Positions 1 through 10,251 of a stretch of 64,000 nucleotides of DNA are shown one piece after another (position 1 is the stretch's first letter; each line of letters opens with the position of its first letter). Position numbers and translations under genes: made by a program. A model generated the notes under the pieces. That model saw only the letters and a program-made list of their open reading frames with translations, did no database searches and had not been told where the DNA came from. The stretch lies in the NCBI RefSeq assembly GCF_037038585.1, contig NC_092523.1:6391001-6455000 (forward strand), given 5' to 3'. The stretch is from Patagioenas fasciata. Its lineage: Eukaryota; Chordata; Aves; Columbiformes; Columbidae.

Positions 1-3000
1 TCAAGTAAGTGTATATATATTAATGCTTAAATCAAAAGATTAGTTGATCGAGGTGTTCATGCTTTCAAAAGGCTGCTCTGAAAGTTGTAAGTACTGAGGA
101 CTTGTTATTCTAAGTTATTAAACACCTGTAGTTCACTCTGTCTATCATCGCGATTACTCAGTTAGCCAGGAATCAGGCTGGGTATTTCTCATACTGGGTA
201 CTTAATATCAGAACTGCAGTCATGATTAACAGACAGAAACAACATGTGAACCACTATTGTCATTTGCAAATGAATGTGTCTCTGTCCTCTAATAAATTCT
301 GCAAAGTGACAAAGCAGAACTAAAATCCCGATATTCCAGAGGCTGTTACAACATAGGTACTATGTTATATTAATACCAGATATTAAGACCATGTTATTAA
401 TACCTTTTGTGAGCATAGCACAGCCCATACTAAACAACGAGACACTGAAGAAGTGGAGGGTCCCTCAGTCCAGGTGAGACCTAATGCCAAGCAAGACACA
501 CAGCAAGACCTTTTTCCAGCAGATGCCTCGCTATGGAGCACATATATCCCTGCTTGAAATGCACTTGGGCTCGTGAGGCAACACACCTCTCCGGATACTC
601 CACTAGAAGCATTTTCAATTTAGTTCTCACAACTCTGGTCCTGAAAAAACTGAACAACTAGAGAAAAATCAGCAGAACACAATGCTGGTATCCAAAAGCC
701 AAGGAGAATGACTGAGTCTCTGCTGAAGGGAAGGATATGTTGATATCAAATTATGAAAAAGAAATGCACAGAGTGTTATCATGCAAGAAAACTCAAGATG
801 AGGACAAAGAGGTGTTTTGGTATAAAAAAGGATGTGCACATTGCCTATACTCATTGCCATGAGCTTTTTCAAATATCAGAGTTCTGATGCAATCGGAACC
901 AATCTCCTCCTTGCAAGTGTTCTATCTAAAAGCCGTATCTTGTGTTTATGGTGAACATGGGACAGTACAGTTCTAGTACAGAAAGTGACATCAGTATGTC
1001 ACTATAGACCCCTTCAGTTCTATTAAAACTTTTCCACTTAGGATTTGAGAAAATAAAAAGCCAAATCAAAATAAAAACAGGAGATCCTGAATCAGAGTCC
1101 CTGTATTGTTCAACATACTTTCTCAGGCATGCCCGAAACAGAGAGATCTTTTTCTTTTGCTCAGAAAGGAAGCAACAGCTATTAATAGGAAAAGGGTAAA
1201 AAATTGTATTCTTCAATATCAACTGTTAATGCACAGAATTTATTGAGATGTATTATTGACACTTTGTAATAACACAATTTCTATACGGTAGTAAAAAGTG
1301 CAGAAAATAACAACCATGAATTTACAGATCTCTACCACAAAGAGCTACATAGTAGAAGTCTTCCACAGTGCTTTTGCCAACTAGATTTTAATGATGCACT
1401 ACTTTAACGCTTTACTTCTATTCAAGAAAAAGTGAGAAGCAAAACCATGCCAGAAGAAGCCTACAGACAGTGTTATTGCTAAATCTAAGGTCCTTTCTCT
1501 GTTCTTAAAAAGCATAACACAGAATCACAGAACTTCAGCCACCTCCTGCCGCTCTCCAAGGAGCTGTGGCAGCACCTCAGACCAACACAAAGTCAAATTC
1601 ATCTATTTTTTAAAAAGAAATGTACAGTCTTCCACACAGTAAACTTGTTACAAAAGTGATAAAAGGGCATATCAGCTTACTGACCTGCAGGGTTTCAAGC
1701 TATATCACAACTTTATCCACTAATACTGTTACAAAACTTGTTACACCAGGGAGAAATACAAAGCAGTAATGGCCAAAATACTGACGCTAAGTTCTAATAA
1801 AACAGGTTATGAGGCTGGATGTGGAAAGGTAGAGAAAAGTCTTGCTGGTCCGTGCCACAGCTACAGAAATCAGTGCAGCATTGTCTTTGAGGATGATCCC
1901 CTGTGAAGAAGCTGTTACCATCACGACCTACCAGCAGCGGAGAATGTTTGGAAAGCCCTGCAAGGGTAAAGAATGAACAGGCAACACCAAACTAACTCAA
2001 ATCCAAGTCTTACACCTATTGTCTGTGCTACAACACTGACAAATTCACCTGCAAAATGAGAGGGCTGCTTGCCAGGCACACAGCACTCCGTAATTTCAGC
2101 ATTTTGTAAAAATAAAACCACAACCAACGAACCACCACCTCACACCACGACTTTGACAAATAGTCACGTCTTTCTCTATACCTAAAAAGCAATTCTACAG
2201 TTCCAGTTCAGCTGTCCATTCCGTATTTAAAAATATTTATACCCTTGCACAAAAATGTTTTTGAAAGCTTAGGTTTGGCAATTCTCAGTTTTGAGAAGGC
2301 TATATAGATATATTTTTCAAGGATAAGAATGCTTTTGAGCATTTTCCAAGCTGTGAAAGTGCAAAAATAATTAAAAAAATATTTATTTTTATTTGCTGAT
2401 AATTACAAACCAGCTTAAATTCCAAGCTTTCTACAGATTTACTCATGAAACTGTATGTGCTTCTTACATAACTGAAGAGTCCTGGTCCAGAGAAAACGCA
2501 GCTGGTTCAAAGAAGCCATAGGCTTGAGCTGTTTGCTGTCTTCAAAGAGAAGCAGCTTAACATGGGTACATGTCTGGGGAGAGATATATTTTGAAAAAAA
2601 TATATTAAAAAATTTAAAAATCACCTTGTACTTTCTGAGCTGGAGGAGTACGAGCTTTGGTGGGTTTCTAATATAATGCAGCTCTAAATTTCTCCCCATG
2701 GCCTTGTCCGAAGCAGAAAAATTTACCCCTGGTTATCAGCACAGCAGGAGCACCAGAAGCATCGGTTGAGATGAGGTTCCACTACACGTGGCACAACCAG
2801 AAAGTCCTGGGTGCAAACAGCTGGCAGTTTAAATAGTTAGGACAGATATAAGATGAGAAGGAAACAGGTGGGAAATCAAAATGGCACGTCTAAGTTCACA
2901 GCAGGTAAGAGCCAGAAATAGAATCCAAGTCTCAATTTCCACCCAGGACCTTCATTCACCAGCAGCTACTGCTGCACAACTTCCAGCGCCAGTTCATGCA

Positions 3001-6000
3001 ATTGCTTTTACTAGAACAAATCAGAGTGGCTGAGTATAAATGTACATTCTCAAGAAGACAGGACAAAACCAAGAAAAGCAACATGATTTGCTCTTCTGGT
3101 TACCAGGATTCAGCCGTGAACCAGTAAAAGCCAAACTCATTGGTGATGCTATTTTAATGCACACGTCTAAATTACAAGCCAAGTTACAAAGGTCCAGATG
3201 AAGCCCTAAAGCATAAGGACAAGTCTTATCAAATCCAAATCTTACTGAAAGCGCAGTGAACTGCTCTATTTTATATAATCAGAGGTCTAACATAATACTC
3301 TTTTCAAAAGGTCTAGTATGTTAAAAACTGCATAATCTTTCCCAGGCAATCCCTTTCACTTCTGCCCTCTCTCTGACCTGTTTTGTGTATTTCGTGGTTT
3401 AAAAAAAAAAGTTATGCAAATAAAAAGATGCATTTATTTGGGGTTCCCAGTACTTTAGCATCTATGTAGCTAAAGAAACATATTGTGGCAAGAAGCTGTT
3501 TTGTCCATTGTATAGGACAACCGAGTAGTTATGAAGAGTACTCAAATACCAAAACTCTGCTGTTGCAGGGTAGACTTGAAAAGGAAGATCTAAATCGAGC
3601 AGAGGGGCACAAGCCTGCATATAAAACATCAGTTGTTTTACAACCAAGAAACTTTACTAGAAATGAAGGAACAGATTTACCTCCAACACACACACTGCTG
3701 GGAGTTATTCTTGCATTTCCATGGAACAAGGGCCCAGCTGAGCCCAGAATTCAACTGCAGTCTGAGTAGCAAACAAACTCAGTTACATTTACTTCTTAAC
3801 TAAAAACTCACAATTTGTAGCCTTGAGCAGGGCTTTAAGCTCTCTTGGGTATTACAATTACAAAGCTCGCCTGGAAAAATACCCTTATTTCATTAAGTCC
3901 AAACACAAATTTACATGTTACAAAGAAAACTGACCCATTTGCAAGGTATTTTAAAGCACACATCAAATGTAAATACTGTTTGCACTGAACTTCCAGGCAC
4001 CTCTTGAGTAGCACCTCCCAACGACAAATCTAATTTAAAATGACTCAACCCAAGCTTATTTGCCCAGCTTATTTGGGTTGTGCAAGCCAGCTGACAGGAC
4101 AGATACTAAGGGCTAAATCTCTTCCTCACTCAAACCTTAAAAAGCTGAAAAGTTGTTATTTTCAGGACTTCTTGCAAGATTTCCTAGACCCATGGAAAGA
4201 AATCCAATCAAAGTGCCTCCTTCTTACCCACATTTATCCCAGACAAAAAAAGATAAGTTTGGTAGTTAAGGTAGCATCTGAGGATGCTCAAAAAACGAGC
4301 ACAATATAAAAGCAAGGTGAAAGAGCAGATTCTTCTCTAGGACCTGAGCAGATACCTACGTTGCCAGAACACTGACAAGCAATATGTGAAATTCTTCCTC
4401 TATTACTCCTTGAAATAGCCAGAGGACTTGGAGATGAAGGAAGATACTCCTTTTTCTTTCTATTATCTGTGTAAGGAAAGAAGAAAGCCTCAGAAATCAT
4501 ATGGGTGACAATAAAAATGGGGAAAGCGGAGGCCAGTGCAGGGAAACTCAAGGAAGGACTGAGGTGCAAAAAGCGCTACTTAAAACACTAAGTGTTCTAC
4601 CCACACATGCACATTCCCCTCTCCCGTATTTTCCGTCAGTTACAGATCTTCAGTTTGTTCCTGAGAAATCCTTTCAACATTTTGTACATGTTTAATTTGC
4701 ATTTTTATGATGATCTCCTCCCTCTGCCTACAAAGGCACGGCCTGAAGAAGACAAAACAGAAACAACTCCGGACAGCTTCTTACATTATAGAGGAGTATA
4801 TGTATTTTTAAGTTTGTCAAAGACCGAAACCCTCCAATAAGTTTCAGAGTTTACTGACTAGAAGCTCAACATTAACATATTCCACATGCAGCTTGCTATC
4901 CCAGTTCTTCATTAGGTTTTAGCCTTCGTTATCAAGTCATACATTTATATTCACACACAGTTAGATTTGGAGAATTTTCTCCCCAAATTCACCCTGGAAG
5001 ATAACACTTACATTAGCAGAAGATGATCCTTATTGATAAAGAAGCTTCCATGCTATTGAGGGATTGCTCAGAATATTTTACTGCATTATTTAAGAGGATT
5101 ATGGATCAGAGGATTTCTAGGTATCACTCCCCAGCCTCTCTTCTCTCCCCCTTCCCTTGCCAAATTCCTCTTATTTATGGAAACCCCAACCTATGAAGAT
5201 AGCACAGGACTTCAGGAATTAAGTAAATTAATCAGGCTGTAAAGAACAGATGCAATGACTACGCTACACCCACCAAATTAAACCAGAACTAAGACTACTG
5301 AGCAAACGACATCCATAAAAATCTCAGTTATTTCAACACACCTCTCTTTCCTAATCAAAAAACCCCTCCTGGCGATGGACATCATGCTATGGGGAACCAC
5401 AGGAGACACGATGGCATTTAACGAAAAGCTTTCTCCTGAATTTAAGAGGCTGAAATAAAGTGAAGCACCTCATTGAATTTACAATATTGAAATTGCATTG
5501 AAAATGTAAAGGAAACAAGCAAATCTTCTCAGTACAAATCAACTATTTCTTGTATGCCAACAAACTGTTTCTCCCCATGTAAACTCCACTAAGAATGCGC
5601 ACAGATAAAGGTGTGCGAGCTTTCCTCCCTCCACACTGTTGACATAAAAACAACTACATAAGTCTTCAGTTTGGATTGTTATTTCTGCAGAAATTCTTTT
5701 TAAGGTTACTTACATTATTTACCATAATCTAAGGGCTCTGCAAAGCCTTCTAACAAGCCCAGAACAGAACAGACTCTCTTCAAAGTGCTGTACACACTGA
5801 TACTGGTCTTTCTTGATCTGTGTCCATACACGAACAGTGCTCTGAGCTGATTTTTGAGCAAGCACTTACCATTCATTGACATATTTCATCCCACGTTTTC
5901 ACAACTTCCTGAACTGAACCTTAGGGATCCACACCCTGCGTGTTTGCTTCACCGAAAAAAAACACGACACACTAGAAACTCATGGTTTTAAATCACCACT

Positions 6001-6937
6001 GAGAGAAGCAGATGTTAATTATTTGTTATGAAAACATGCGAAATCCAAATTTAAGGTTTTAGCTGTCTTACCATTTTATAAAGAGCATCAAATCAAGCTA
6101 AGAAATCGCAATGAAGAACTACTTTGTCTTGCAGGATTTTTCTTTAAATGACTCCATGAACTGTTTAGAACAGAACATTTCTTGAGCCATTTACACCACT
6201 TCTTCTCCACACCCCCAAAATGATCTTAATCACTCTTGGCTGAATCTCTTATTGCTCTATGTAAAGTGATCAATGTGGGTTTTTAACAGGTAAAACTGCA
6301 CCCAAGAGTAGCTTTGTTGGGAGTACAAATTAACCTGAAGTGGAGGTGCTACTGTCCCATCTGTTCCTCTCCATCAGAACCAATTCTCATCTGGCTCAGG
6401 GGAGACACTTCAAGGAGCTGAATTGGCAAAAATTTAACAGTACAGAAAAAATATACAGTTTTCTGCTTCTGATTATGGAACATGAGGTAGGAATGGATAC
6501 CTGGGGGATGGTAGGTGTGCCACAGGAACATCTCAGACCAGCTTGAAATGTTGTGGGGTCACATTACTACACCCTGACCTGCAAGTTACCACCACACTGA
6601 GACTAAAAATTCGGTGAAATGAGGTAGGTTTGTCCATTCATTCTCAGCTGCAAGAAGAAAGACTAATGCACCAATTCCCCAGTCTAGATTCCAAGAAATT
6701 GCTCTTATGCCTGGGCATACCCGTACTGATTTTAGCAAATGATGCAGCATTAACTGCATTAAAAAAAATACACTGAAAAGTAAAAAAGAGGCACTTTATT
6801 TTTTTTTATGGTCTTCAGAACAGCACGTATAAAGAGTTTCAAGCTGAAGTATTAGTCTCAGACTGCTTGTGTTCACCATAATTAAAGGCTAATATTATTC
6901 TTGACAACAAAAACAACTTTAGCAACACATGTTGAAA
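1..6937. other. AT-rich stretch with no recognised gene
   Basis: No reading frame here resembles a protein I know; the open frames are short and scattered on both strands, as expected by chance in AT-rich DNA. If the CpG-island exon at 8961-9012 starts a minus-strand gene, this stretch would be its intron and distal-exon territory. Short open segments with splice-like borders occur on the minus strand (the clearest is listed at 2468-2573), but none can be tied to a family. Confidence 0.6.
2468..2573 (-). other. Exon-like open segment of unknown identity
   Basis: On the minus strand a 106-base segment is preceded by a pyrimidine-rich tract ending in CCCCAG and followed by GTAAGA, a good donor. 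One frame is open throughout (35 codons plus one base), reading TCTHVKLLLFEDSKQLKP and then a further 17 residues ending RTLQL. It lies downstream, on the same strand, of the CpG-island exon at 8961-9012 and could be a later exon of that gene. I do not recognise the peptide, and the incoming phase from that exon does not match directly, so at least one exon would have to lie between them. It may be chance. Confidence 0.2.
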
Positions 6938-7062
6938 CCACAGGACAATTTAGGGGGCTCAAGAGGTCTCTAGTCCAAACCACCACCATGTGAAGTGACG
7001 AAATCCAACTCTATCAGCTTCTTCCAGGTCTTGTCAAGTTTTGAGTATTTCCAGTGATATAA
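6938..7062 (-). repeat. Old CR1 LINE fragment
   Basis: The plus strand reads as the reverse complement of a degenerate CR1 3' region: a 'caagaggtctctagtccaa' block, then a diverged version of the stretch that in younger copies reads as a basic C-terminal reverse transcriptase tail. It stops about 30 bases before a younger antisense CR1. Borders are approximate. Confidence 0.55.
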
Positions 7063-7090
7063 TGAAGAGAACAACTTTTCTGGGTCTGAC

Positions 7091-7440
7091 CACAGAATCC
7101 CAGACTGGTTGGGGTTGGAAGGGACCTCTGGAGATCATCCAGTCCAACCCACCTGCTCAAGCAGGTTCACCAGAGCAGATCACACAGGAAGGTGTCCAGG
7201 CGGGTTTGAATGTCTCCAGAGAAGGAGACTCCACAGCCTCTCTGGGCAGCCTGGTCCAGGGCTCTGGCACCTCAAAGTAAAGAACTTTCTCCTCATATTC
7301 AGATGGAACCTCCTGTGCTTCAGTCTCTGCCCATTGCCCCTCATCCTATCATTGGGCACCACTGAAAGGAGTCTGGTCCATCCTCTTGACACCCACCTTG
7401 AGATATTTATAAATATTGATGAGAGCCCCTCTCAACCTCT
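7091..7440 (-). repeat. CR1 LINE 3' fragment
   Basis: Begins on the plus strand with the reverse complement of the CR1 3' terminal motif, followed by 'ttggaagggacctctggaga' and 'tccagtccaacccacctgct'. The reverse strand encodes the degenerate C-terminal end of the CR1 ORF2 protein (basic RRFHLN-type motif). It is 5'-truncated, as is usual for CR1. The 3'-terminal subfamily signature is shared with the copies at 39591 and 45795. Confidence 0.9.
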
Positions 7441-7949
7441 GCCCTCCAGGAAATTTCTTAACTCTTTTAAAAATAGTTTTCCTTGCAGCCACATGTGCCC
7501 TGTACCACCATGCACCTCCCAAAGGAGCTTCCATCTTCCCTGCGATACCTGTATTACTAATTATTAGACTGTATTTTAAGAAATTATAGAACTCATAGTT
7601 TAGGAGAACATTAAGGTAGCAACCTTTAAAGATTAACCAACCTTGAACCATAGAATCTTTGTACTTAGTAATTATACCGTATTCTTAAAAGTGACATGGA
7701 TTTACAACATATTCTTTTAAAACACATAACTGAGAAGTAACTGAGAAACATGCCTATGTTACTTAGCATTGCCTAAACAGATAGCTTGTGTTAGAATAGG
7801 CATGGAATATGTTTATGGTTGTCAAGAATTGTAATGAATATGTGATTGTTCTGTCAATACAAGCTATGTATAACCAACTGATTGGCAGCAGACCTATGAA
7901 GGGACAACTCCATCCAGCCCCAGCACTGATTATGAAATGCTACTTTTAA
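7441..7949. other. Spacer with nothing recognised
   Basis: AT-rich sequence between two antisense CR1 copies. I see no gene, RNA gene or known repeat in it. Confidence 0.5.
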
Positions 7950-8576
7950 AATCACGGAATGTCAGGGATTGGAAGGGACCTGGAAAGCTCATCCAGTGCA
8001 ACACCCCTGCTGGAGCAGGAACACCCAGATGAGGTTACACAGGAAGGTGTCCAGGTGGGTTTGAATGTCTGCAGAGAAGGAGACTCCACAACCTCCCTGG
8101 GCAGCCTGGTCCAAGCTCTGGCACCCTCACTGGGATGAAGTTTCTTCTCATATTTAAGTGGAACCTTTTCTGTTCCAGTTTGTATCCACTGCCCCTTGTC
8201 CTACCATTGGTTGTCACCCAGAAGAGCCTGGCTCCATCCTCATGACACTCACCCTTTATATATCTGTAAACATGAGTGAGGTCACCCCTCAGTCTCCTCC
8301 AAGCTCCAGAGCCCCAGCTCCCTCAGCCTTTCCTCACACGAGAGATGCTCCACTCCCTTCAGCATCTTTGTTGCCCTGCGCTGGACTCTCTCCAGCAGTT
8401 CCCTGTCCTTCTGGAACTGAGGGGCCCAGAACTGGACACAATATTCCAGATGTGGTCTCACCAGGGCAGAGTAGAGGGGCAGGAGAACCTCTCTGACCTA
8501 CTGACCCCCCGCCCCTCTAATACACCCCAGGATGCCATTGGCCTTCTTGGCCACAAGGGCACAGTGCCGGCTCAGA
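7950..8576 (-). repeat. CR1 LINE 3' fragment, about 630 bp
   Basis: Starts with the antisense CR1 3' end ('aatgtcagggattggaaggg') and runs through the coding region of the ORF2 C-terminus. The reverse strand carries degenerate WAPQF-, ELLERVQ- and RRFHLN-like segments. It ends within about 30 bases of the CpG island, so the island is bounded by CR1 on this side. Confidence 0.92.
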
Positions 8577-8960
8577 ATCTCAGAACGGGGTGTTAAGAGT
8601 CTGTCACTCGGTCAATTTTACGCTATCACCTCACGCTGTGGAAGCGGAGCCGCCGATACCGGAAAACAGCCCCGGGCCCCAGCCCTGCCAGTAGGCCGAG
8701 GCCGAGCAGAGCGGTTTGCTCACGTCCCCTAGAGGACTGGCAATACCCCGGGGTACAGCTGCCCTGTCCCGGGGTGACCTTGCCCCGCCGCAGGCCCGTG
8801 GCGGGCACAGGCCGGGCCCCGGCGGACCGGTCTCCCCAGGCCCCGCGGCCTAGAGCGGGGAGCGCAGGCCGCGGCGGAGCGCGGTTGCCAGGCAGCGGGG
8901 AGAGGGCCCCGCAGCGCCCGCGGCCCGGCGCGGAGGTGGTGCCGGCGGCCCGGTACTCAC

Positions 8961-9012
8961 GGCGGAGGAAGCGGCCCAGCGGGCGGGCAGCGGCGCGGCT
9001 GCAGCCGGACAT
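8961..9012 (-). CDS. Probable first coding exon of an unidentified gene
   Basis: On the minus strand an ATG at 9012-9010 opens 17 codons plus one base, MSGCSRAAARPLGRFLR, directly followed by the consensus donor GTGAGTACC. The peptide has several arginines, alanine-rich stretches and no acidic residue, which resembles a mitochondrial targeting sequence, but 17 residues in a GC-rich island cannot prove that. Evidence for a gene is the CpG island, the inverted CCAAT box, the ZNF143-like site and the good donor. The gene continues toward lower coordinates, and I could not recognise its later exons in 1-8.6 kb. The reading frame also stays open past the donor, which is expected in stop-poor GC-rich DNA. 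A noncoding first exon is the main alternative. Confidence 0.5.
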
Positions 9013-9201
9013 CGTCCCCTTCGGCAATGACACCGGCCCGGCGGATCGCGGCGGGCGGGCGGCCCTGCGCGGCGCCTGAGCACTGCCCAACCCGGCGTGG
9101 CGGCGGGCAGCCCCGCGAGCCGATTGGTTCAATCGCGAGGGCCCCCCCACTATGGGTAGCCTATTAAAGACGAGATGGCGGGGCGGAAGGAGCCTCGCGG
9201 G

Positions 9202-9220
9202 GCATTGTGGGCGTTGTAGT
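9202..9220 (-). promoter_or_regulatory. ZNF143/SBS-like promoter site
   Basis: The minus strand reads ACTACAACGCCCACAATGC, matching 16 of 19 positions of the ZNF143 (Staf) binding consensus ACTACAATTCCCAGAATGC. Such sites are typical of vertebrate CpG-island promoters near transcription starts. It lies about 190 bases upstream of the proposed ATG. Confidence 0.6.
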
Positions 9221-9269
9221 CCTGAGGGGCCGCCCCGTGGCATAGGTGCCGCGCTGTGACATTCGTAAT

Positions 9270-9488
9270 GTCTAGCCTTAGAAAAAGGTTCTTCACCCAG
9301 AGCGTGCTGGACACTGGAACAGGCTCCCCAGGGAGGTGTCACAGCCCCAAGCCTGACAGTGTTCAAGAAGAGACTGGACAACGTCCTCAGACACACGGTG
9401 TGAACTGTGGGGTTGTCACATGCAGGGACAGGAGTTGGACTCGGTGGTCCCTGTGGGTCCCTTCCAACTCAGGACATTCTGTGAAAAT
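9270..9488 (+). repeat. CR1 LINE 3' fragment
   Basis: Sense orientation. It contains 'gttcttcacccagagcgtgc', 'tggaacaggctccccaggga' and a 3' end 'cccttccaactcaggacatt' followed by an A-rich tail. This 3' type differs from most copies in the window and marks a separate CR1 subfamily. Confidence 0.85.
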
Positions 9489-9780
9489 TGTTTAAAAAAA
9501 AAAAAATAGAGAATTTAAAATCCTTTCTCGTTCACCATGGACAGTTTACTCACCTGGCTGATCCTGGGCCAGGAAAATAAGTGTATTTGAATAAATCAAA
9601 CAACACAGTTCTGAAACAATAATTAGTGTTTTCTTTCCTCCCTGCAGAGGTTCTTAACAGCAGCATTTTCTCTCTGCTAAACTTCAGGGGGCATTTGTTC
9701 TGCAAGAGAAAATGGTTAATGAACCACAAGAAAGGCTCAGCTCCTGTTTTTTGACAAGGGAGTTTAGGCAAACGTTCACA

Positions 9781-10251
9781 ACAAGAGCGGGTCCAGAGAA
9801 GAGCAACAAGACTGGTGAAGGGACTTGAGCACATGACCTATGGGGAGAGGCTGAGGGAGCTGGGGTTGTTCAGTCTGGAGAAGAGGAGGCTTAGAGGTGA
9901 CCTCATCGCTCTCTATAACTACCTGAAGGGAAGTTATAGCCAGGTGGGGATTGGTCTCTTCTCCCAGGCAGTCAGCAATAGGACAAGGGGACATGGGCTT
10001 CAACTCTGCCAGGGGAAGTTTAGGCTGGATATTAGGAAGAAGTTCTTTACGGAGAGAGTGATCAGGCATTGGAATGGCTGCCCAGGGAGGTGCTGGACTC
10101 ACCGGTCCTGGAGGTTTTTAAACTGAGATTGGACATGGCTCTTAGTGCCATGATCTAGTAAATGGGCTGAAGTTGGACCAAGGGTTGGACTTGATGATCT
10201 CTGAGGTCTTTTCCAACCTAGCCAATTCTGTGATTCTGTGATTCTGTGATT
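9781..10251 (+). repeat. CR1 LINE 3' fragment with octamer-type tail
   Basis: Sense copy running from the ORF2 C-terminal region (a frame with [19 protein letters not shown], then [21 protein letters not shown]) to the 3' untranslated end. It finishes with three direct copies of the ATTCTGTG motif, the microsatellite-like end typical of CR1. Confidence 0.95.

Larger units (their letters stand above)
8600..9250 (-). promoter_or_regulatory. CpG-island promoter of an unidentified gene
   Basis: A sharp rise in G+C and CpG density in otherwise AT-rich DNA. It contains a first coding exon on the minus strand (8961-9012), an inverted CCAAT box (ATTGG at 9123-9127, which reads CCAAT on the minus strand) and a ZNF143-like site at 9202-9220. 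The order CCAAT box and ZNF143-like site upstream of ATG fits transcription toward lower coordinates. The island is bracketed by CR1 copies ending near 8576 and starting near 9270. A divergent plus-strand transcript is possible but nothing shows one. Confidence 0.7.

Noticed and set aside
1515-1600. Possible CR1 3' end at 'cacagaatcacagaacttca'
   Set aside because: Only the terminal motif-like first 20 bases fit; the sequence after it does not follow any CR1 copy in the window.
5000-6100. Several short minus-strand segments with AG and GT borders (for example ending at donors near 5006, 5712, 5871 and 6095)
   Set aside because: Most are under 45 bases or contain stops in the frame needed; AG/GT borders of this quality occur often by chance in AT-rich DNA.
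7109-7567. 152-codon plus-strand open frame
   Set aside because: It is antisense to a CR1 fragment; the peptide is the usual reverse-strand shadow of the CR1 ORF2 tail and recurs at other copies.
8626-9396. 256-codon minus-strand open frame through the CpG island
   Set aside because: Stop-poor GC-rich DNA; the frame runs through a consensus donor at 8960 and into CR1 sequence. Only the 52-base exon part is supported.
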